Origin: Isotricha intestinalis
Lineage: Eukaryota; Ciliophora; Litostomatea; Vestibuliferida; Isotrichidae
DNA: 20,668 nt
Assembly: GCA_023807065.1 (NCBI GenBank)
Contig: JAJJLU010000065.1
Location: 1 to 20,668, forward strand
Direction of reading: 5' to 3'
Numbering within the stretch: position 1 is the stretch's first letter; each line of letters begins with the position of its first letter. This document shows, piece by piece, positions 6,901 to 15,900 of the stretch. The position numbers were made by a program, and so were the translations under genes. The notes beneath the pieces were generated by a model. The model was not told where the DNA came from, did not search any database, and saw only the letters and a list, made by a program, of their open reading frames with translations.

Positions 6901-9900
6901 GAGCGACAATTTCTGGTTTATAATGAGGATTGGAAATCTTAGTGATGAAGTAAATGGAAGTTTTTGGATTAAATGGATAATCAGATGAACCTACTCTAAT
7001 TTGACCAGCTCCTCCTCTTCCTTTATCTTTATTTGTAGTTTGTTTACCCATAATAGGTCCAAGCATTGGATCAATTTCTTGGTCAACGTCTTCAATAATA
7101 ATGTCATCTCCACTTCCTAAAGCTTCTCCAATAAGTTGATCCCATTTTTGTTGTCTATATTGAACAATAGTTTTCTTTGATTGTTTATTTCTTAACCATG
7201 CTATAGCTTGCATTTGTGGATCAATGATAAGTGGATATCTTGTACATTGAGTGATAATAACGGCATTTTCAGTTGAGAATGGATCTGATGGTAAACCTTC
7301 AGCTTTCATTTTAAGAATATCTCCTTCTGTTGTTAATGTATGTACTATATCAATATTTTCTGTAACTGAAACATCTTTTCCAATAATAATATTTTTCCAT
7401 TTGTTAATAATTCTTTCTCTAAAGAATGAGTTGAAGACACCAATATATGATACAAATGATGATCCTAATAAACAATCTCCTGCAATATTTTTCTTTGAGT
7501 TCTTAAGAGTTTCTACTTCTTTCTTCCAACGAATATTATTAGATGCAAGAAGACCAATGAATTTTTCAGCAGTTGCTAATTTTTCCATAAGAGCAGCTTG
7601 TTCAGCTTCGACTTTATCTTTCTTTGCTTTGGAAGCATCGAATTCAGCTTGTAATTTTCTTTGAGTACCAGAGACAGCTTCTAATCTCTTTTCTAATTCC
7701 TCTTTCTTTGCAAAAGCAGCTTCAGCTGTTGCCTTAGCTTGTTGTGATTTTTTAAGAAGAGGATCGACTATTAAATATAATCTATTATAATTGACTAAGT
7801 TTTGGAAGTAACCAACGACACCTTTGACAGCTCCTGAGATTTTCTCCATTTCTTTTGGATCAGTGTATGGATATTCTCTATACATTTTTACTTTTTCTAA
7901 AAATTCTGGAGTGACCCATGTAATATTATCTAATCTTTGAATCATTTTTTGTTTAATTTGATCTGATGATGCATTTAAGCATTTGTTCTTAATATTTGGA
8001 AGTTCTTTCTTAATATCATCTCCTGGCATTTTATCATCTGGATTGAAAATAAGATACATAAGTTTGAAGACTTGGAAGTTGTTCTTTGATGGATTATTGG
8101 GATTCTTGAATTTATCTAAATCGTCTTTTTTAATATTTTCTGCTTCTTTTCTTGCTGCTTCTTTTGCAGGTTCAGCTTCTGCAAAAGCTTTATCAGCTTC
8201 TTCCTTTTCTTTTGCTGCTTGTTCTGATGCTGCAATAGCTTCGGCAGTTGCTTTTTCGACAATTTCTTTTTCTCCTGAAATTTTTTCATTTTCTACTTCT
8301 AATCTTGCTAACACTTCTGAAGTATTCTTTTGTTCTTCTTCGACAATAACACTCTTAGCTTCAATTTCCTTCTTTAATCCAGCAATAGATTCTGAAGCAT
8401 TTGCGACGACAGCTAATCCTTTTTCAAGACGGGCAATTTGTCTATCAATATCACCATCTTTTTTGCCGACTAATCCAGTGAAATAATTAATAAGTTCAAG
8501 GAAACTCTTTGGAGTAGTATAATTATATCTTCTTTCTGATTTGAAATAGGCATCATTGAATTCTTTAATTGATTTATGTAATTCAGCAGAAATTTCTGAT
8601 AGTTTTTTAATCATATTTTCATCTCCTTCAAATTGTGGCATTTCTCCTATTTGTCTTGCTGAGACAGCAGTTAAGGCCTCATCTGGCCATTCATGGAACC
8701 AATCAATAGAAGTACCTGAAAGGATTGAAGGGAATTTTCTTGCTCTGACTCTGAGAGTATCTCCTACTGGACTCATACATAATATTAAATGAACATTATT
8801 TTTAACTCTGTAAATTAAATAGTTGAAAAGACCTTCCATTGTATAGTCACTTGCTGATTTGGTGAAACCATAATTTGGAGCAGCTGATTTCAAACTTTTT
8901 ACTAACCAAGCTTCTAAATCTTGTCTTGTCTCGAAAATTTCATCTACCCAATATGAAGATAAGAAGTTGTTAATATAGACGAGGAAGTATTCATCAATGA
9001 TATGATTATCATTAATTAAGAAACAATATGGACTTTCTGCTGGTTTTAAAACAGATTTAAGCATAACATTTCTTAAATCAAGTAAGAAGGCTTCATCATT
9101 ATAATCAGTACCACTTAAGTTAGGAAGTGAAATATCAATATCTTTAATGAAACATGCTAAACGAGAAAGTGATTGTTTACCTGAACCACCGACACCAACT
9201 AATAAAGCATGTGAACATGGATTAGAAATAATTCTTGCAATTCTACAAATATCCATAATAGCATTATCAAAAAGTACAAGAGGTAAATCTCCTTTTTCAT
9301 CATTATATCTTTGAAGATGTTCTGCAATTTCAGTTTTTAAAGCATCATAAGTTTTTGGTTGAACTAATACATTAGGATTATCGTCTGAAACTTCTGGTCC
9401 GAATGGAACAAAAATGAAAGGTTCTTTTAACTCTTCATTTAAGTTTGCAGATTCGAATTTGAAACTTTGTTTGAATTGTTCAAGAACTGCAATGTCCCAA
9501 GCTTTAATATCTTCAGGGAATAATAATCTATCTTTGTAAACTCTGTTACATTCATGGAACCATAATTTATAAATTTGACCAGTTTCCTTATATTGAGCAG
9601 AAGCACTTCTTAAAATACCGTCAATAACTCTACTAATTTCTCTCATGTTCCATTGATAATGGAATTTAGTTGCAGATGGGAAGAAGACTTTATTTCCTTT
9701 TCTTATTTTTTCTAAAATACCAACTGTAGCTTCAATAATTTCTTTAATAAGTTTATCAATAGTATCTGCTTGTTGTCCATTGAAGTGGAAGTCTTTGAAG
9801 TGATTTTTTAGAATGAAAGTATAAATTTCTTCTGTGATTGTTGCATTTGGTTCAGAAGCACCAATTAATGTGAAATGTCTTTGTAATCTTAAATCAATAA

Positions 9901-12900
9901 CGAAAGAACCGGCTTTAGGATTTTGACAACCAATGAATAATATATCTTCTAAAACTTTTTTGAATTCTAAATCTTTTCTATCGAAGTATTCCTTATAGTC
10001 AATTGCTTGTCTAAGTAATTCTACATGTGATTGAGTACCATATTCATCTAATTGAGGCATGTTCAAATCATCAAGGAAATAAATTAATTTAGTATTACCT
10101 AAAGGACCATATCTATTACTGAATCTTTGAGTAATTTGAGAGTCAATAATATTTTGTAATATAAATGAATTTGTGAAACTGTTAAAGTTAACAGAATATG
10201 CTCTATAAGTATAACCTTGAATTTTGCATTTTTTAGCAAGTTCTTCCATATAATTTTTCATAAAGTATTTAACTACTGCAGTTTTACCAGTACCTGGATC
10301 TCCAATGAATAAAACTGGTTTTTCTTCTAACATATTAATTTCAGTGATTCTGCAAAGACGGGTGACTTCAACATTAGGAATAATAATATCACTGAATAAA
10401 TCAGTTTCTTCAAATACTGGTTCTTTTAATTGTTCTTTCCAATTGACCCATGTTAATGTTGGTTCATCGAAATAGTAATCGAAGCATGTTCCAGCATCTG
10501 GGAATCTTAATTTATTCTTTGATTTCATTGATGAATTAATATGAGTATTCATTTCTTTTCTGTCAATAAGACCTGCACCTACACCCCACATGAAACTGAA
10601 GAAGTAAATAGCTTCAACAACTAATGCTTTTCTTTCATCTTCCATATCATTGAATTTAGCATCTAATTGATGGATTAAATTTTGGAAAATACAACAGAAG
10701 TTTTGTAATAATGAAATTTCGACAACTGGAGCAACGTATCTATCTTTCCATTCTTTTACTTTTTCAAATGTTGGTTTGAAGAATTCTTGAAGAACTCTTT
10801 TAGTAATTTGATGTCTTTGATCAGAGAATTGATTCTTAAGCCATTTATCGAAGAATGGTGTAATACCAATATCTTTTTCATTGATATATAAGACACCTCC
10901 TCTTGATACAGTAGCTAAAGTAGCATTTCTAAGATTTGAAATTTCGAAAAGAAGACGCATAAATTCATCAAGAGGGAAACGATCTCCATTAGTAAGAGTA
11001 AGTACTTTATTATCGTCCATGACAGTGTTAAGTGATTCAATCCAAGTTGGATCAATATCTCCGTCTAAAATAATCCATTTATTTCTCATTGTCTCTTTAT
11101 ATGGTGGATCATTTTTACACATTTTCTTCATAATAGCAGATAAAATACCATATTTCCATGCTTTTGTTTTATCGTCAATATAACCAAATAATTCATTACC
11201 TGTAATAGCTTTTGGAGATAATTTTTCGTGTCCTGATTCTTCATTTAAGAATTTCATATTTGTATAGAAAAGTGTCTTCCAAACTGAAGTTTTACCACTT
11301 CCAGGTGCACCTAAAACGAATAAACAATGTCTGACTTCTAAGATTTCTTTCAATTGACGTGTCTTTGTTGTGAATGAAGCATCTTTTTGTAAACCAACTT
11401 CCATACATTCGGTTGCTTCATCAATTTTAGCATTAATTTCTTGATTAATATCTTCTTCTTTGACTCCTTTAGAATCAGATTCTTTGAAAAGATCTTGTAA
11501 TAATCTTTCGAAAATAATTAAATCATCAGGAACAATTTTAGCTTTATTGAAATCAAAAAGAGCTTTCATAATAATGTAAAATTCATTTTTGGATTTATTA
11601 GCTTCTAATCTCTTTAAACCTCCTGCTTGTCTTAAAAGAGATTTAATAGCTCTGAGACCCCAATCGTAATGTTTTTGTTTAGATAATAAATCTCTTGATA
11701 AAGTATATAAAGTAATAAATTTAGCAGCAATTGGTTTAGCTGAGCTGAACCCTTCAGACATAAGCATATTTTGGCAAATTTCTCTTAAATCTGGGACAAC
11801 CATAGCACAAGATCTGAAAAGAGCTTTTAAGTTATCAGGTAATTCAGTTCTTCCGGCATAACCTGGATTCATAGTAATAAAGAATCCACAAGTAGGAACT
11901 AAATTAATTTCACTTCCTTCAAAAACGAATGTATTAACACCAGCTCTCATAGCGTCAAGAACGACTTTGACTTGTGTTGAAACGACAGATAACACTTCAA
12001 TTGAAATTCTATTAAATTCATCAAAACATCCCCAGAAACCAGTTTGAGCTAAACCACTGAAAATACGAGCAGTTGTTTCAATGTCCATTTGTTCAGAACA
12101 GTTATTGACAATAACACCTAAACCTAAGTTTCTACCTAAATCTTTTACAGTTTCAGTTTTACCTGTACCTGCAGGACCAGCGGGTGCTCCTCCTAAAATC
12201 AAGTTAAGAGCTTGAGTAAGTGTGATATAGCATCTATCTGTTAAAGGAGTAATGACAAGACGACCTGTGTTACCAATATATTCAAATGAGTAGAAAGTCT
12301 TAAAGTCACAAATTTGAATATCACAATTTTTCTTATCTGGAACATATTTAAATCTTAATTGTTTCTTCCAGTTAAAGTTACTTGAGTCAATTGCTGGTTT
12401 CATCTTAGAGAAAGTTTCAACGACGTCTCTGGCATGGACATCGACTGTAATAACAGTAATAATTTTAACTCTTAAATCTCTTGTTAAAACTTCATCTCTG
12501 ACTCTATCAATTAAATGGTTAATTCTCTTAACGCATAAGTTGAAATAATCTTTTAAAGCACCATCATCACCTCCATCAGTAGCTTCTAAAGCATGTTCAA
12601 CCTCTTCTGTCCAAACAACTTGAGTAACAAGAAGAGCAAGTTGTGCAGGGAATGGATTTAACCAAGTATGTCTGTTATCCTTTAATTTATCTGGATTCAT
12701 TGTAGCAGTATTCCATTCAACAGCAGAATAAGCTTTATCTAAAATTTCAGAAAGTGTAACACGCATTTTAGATTCGAATTTTCCTAAATAAACTTCGACT
12801 AATGAACCTTCACATACAAATGGTTCATCAAAATTAACTACTTCACCATTATCAGCTGAAAGCATTGCGAGAATTGTATCTGATTTATTTTTATCATCTA

Positions 12901-15900
12901 ATGGTTTCATTTCCCAACTCTTTATACCATCAAAGCAATCTTTTACGTTTTTATTAATAAGATTTGGATAATCTGCTGAGGAAAGCATGTTAAGTAAAGT
13001 ATCGTTAGAAACGAAATAGAAACGTGGGAAAATTTTCTTTTTGGTTTCTAAATAATTATCTAAAGCATTTTGACAAGTTGCAATATTTTCACTCATTTCA
13101 TTAATAGTTACTTTCTTTTCTGCAGTACATACATCAATCATAGTATTATAATCATATGCATCTTTCATAATTTCTCTGAATTTTTGATCAAGTTCTTTAA
13201 ATTGAGCATATTCATTTCTTAATTTATTTTGAATATCGTCAGATTTTAAGAAGATGACTTCTAATTTTTCCCAATTTTTCTGGAATTTTAACCATTGTTT
13301 AATAACATCATTTACGGTTTTTAATTGTTCCATCTTATTATTTATTTGTTCACCCATATTTTCAAAGTTTTCTAAAGTACCTTTCTTTTGTGACATTTGA
13401 ATAAGTTGATTTTGATCTTTTTCTAAATTTTCAATTACAATATCCATTTGACCATGATCGAATAAATAGAAATCATAAGTTTTCTTATTTAAATTATTAG
13501 TCATTCTGAATTTTTCTGATTGCCAAGTTTTTTCAATTTTATTAAATCTAATTTCAATTTTTTCTTGATCTCCTGCAACAGTTTTTTCTTCTTCAACTGC
13601 AGCTTTGACACTATAAATTTCTAATTCTAATAAAGAATTAACAGAAAATTCAGGTTCATCATAAGGAATTCTTTTTTTAATAATTTCATTAAGATGTTTC
13701 CAATGTCTTGGTTTAATAGATTTATCTTTAAGAAGCATAATACATTGAATAGTATCATCCATTTCATTTGTTTTTTTAAGTAATGTATTGAAAGCTGGAA
13801 TTCCTTGTTTAACTTCTTTTTTAACATTTGTTTTAAGAGCTTTTTTCAATTCTGAAATTTCATCACTCAAATTATTTGCGTTTACTTTATCCATTCTTAT
13901 TTGTGCCCAATTTTCAAAAATTTCATGGAAATATGCTACATAATCCCATAATGATTTATATAATTTTAAGTCATTTAAACAATCTGAAATTTGTTTATTT
14001 GTAGAAAGAGGAATTTTAAGTAACAATTCCATATCATTATTTTTCTTCTTTTGTTCATCTAATTTAATTGTTCTATCATAGTAATTATCCATAATTTCAT
14101 ATGCATTTTTAATTTCTTCTCCTGAGAAGTCTTTTAATTCTTTTGGTGCATTTTCTATGAATTCCTTTCTGAAAGCTTCTACTTCATCTTCAAAGTTTCT
14201 TTTTCCAGTTCTGAAATTTTCCTTTTCTTTATCTATTAATTCAGAAATATCTTCATTTGCATTTTCAACTTTTTTCTTTAATTCAACTACATTTTTTTCA
14301 ACTTCTTCAGTTTGAGCGATTAATCTTTGTTCTTCAGAATCAACATTTTTTTCTTCTATATCATATGGATCATCTTCATTTTCACTTTTTGTGTGTTTCT
14401 TTAAAATTTCTAATTCTCCTTTAATTGAAGGAATTAACTCAATGATTTTTGGATATAATAAATCCATATCTCTAATATTTTCTAATAAACTAAAGAATTT
14501 TTTCTTATCTTCTTCACTAGTTGTGTCTGTTGGTTTATTTATTATTCCTTGATCAACTCTGTCCATGAAAGTTTTAATATTTTGAAGTTTAATACTAGAA
14601 TTTTTCTTTAAGAAAGCTTTGTAATTTTCAATCCAAGTTTCAATAATTTTAGTTAATTCGTTTTTAAAATCAGTAAAGTCAATTTCAACCCATCTTACTT
14701 TTACAGTACTTGGCATATTTTGTACTTTCTTTAATTTATCTTTATATTCATTTATTTTATCATCAAATGTTTCTTTACTTGGAGTATATTCAACAATATC
14801 TTTAGTAATTGGATTTGGATTTTTTTCATTAAATATTTTATCAATTCTCTCTTGTCTTTCTTCTTGTTCTGGAGTTGGAGTTGGAATAGTAGTATTTTCT
14901 TTTAAAAATTGTTGGAAAGATTCTTCAAAATCTTTTTCCCATAAAACTTTAAATTCCCCAAATTGATCCATTTTAGAATCACTTTCTTTTGCAAGTTCAT
15001 TACATTCATTATATAATTTATAAACTATTTCTTGAATTTTATAATCTTCAGTTACTTCAATCATATAATCTCCCATTCCTGTATCAACTCTGATTCTGAA
15101 AAGAGTACTTAAATTAAGGAATGAGTTAATCCATTCAAGAATCATACTTTTAATACTTTTTCCATCTTCACCAGTAAAATCTGGTCTATAAACAATTTTT
15201 CTATCTTCTAAAAGTAATCTAACTGAACAAAAAGGTGGTAAAGTAGGGTCTAAACATCCACTTAAATGTCTTAAATTTTCATAAATTAATTTTTTAGAAC
15301 CTTCAAGAACAAGTTTATTAATATAATGTTGGTAATTTTTCCATTCATCAGTTTCTTTAAATGTACCTAAATTTGAAACAGCACTTTTTAAAGCTATTTG
15401 AACTTCACCAAGATTTGAAATATCTTTAACTTTTGTTGCCATTTTTGATCTTTCTTGTTCATAATATGCTATGAATCTTGTACTGACTGCATCAGCTTCA
15501 CTTATTTGGGTTGGTTTTTGGAAAAGCATATTTTCCGGAAGTAACCATTCTTTGAAAATTGTATCAATTTTTGAAACAAATATTTTAAGTTTATTAACTG
15601 TATCTGCTAATTCTGATATTATTTTATGTGCATTTTTTGTAAATTGATCTATCTCTTTTGTTTGTTCCCATGTTATTTGCTCTAATGCTGGTTTTAATGC
15701 TGTTTCTACTCTATTTAATTTGTTTTCAACCATTGGTTTTTCTACTTCATTTAATTGAAGAATAATTGAATTATATTGAGCTTTAATATTTTCTAAGTTT
15801 GATATTTGTTTTCTAAAAGTAGAATTTTTAGCAAAAGCTTCATCTGCTTCTTTTGGAATTTCCATTTCCAAAATTTTTAAATATTTAACTTCTTTAAGTA

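Noticed and set aside
7983..8486. Plus-strand 167-codon Ser/Ala/Phe-rich frame opposite the dynein stalk
   Set aside because: It is antisense to the Glu/Lys/Ala-rich coiled coil, whose codons give few stops on the other strand. The minus-strand dynein is beyond doubt, and I see no domain in the antisense product.
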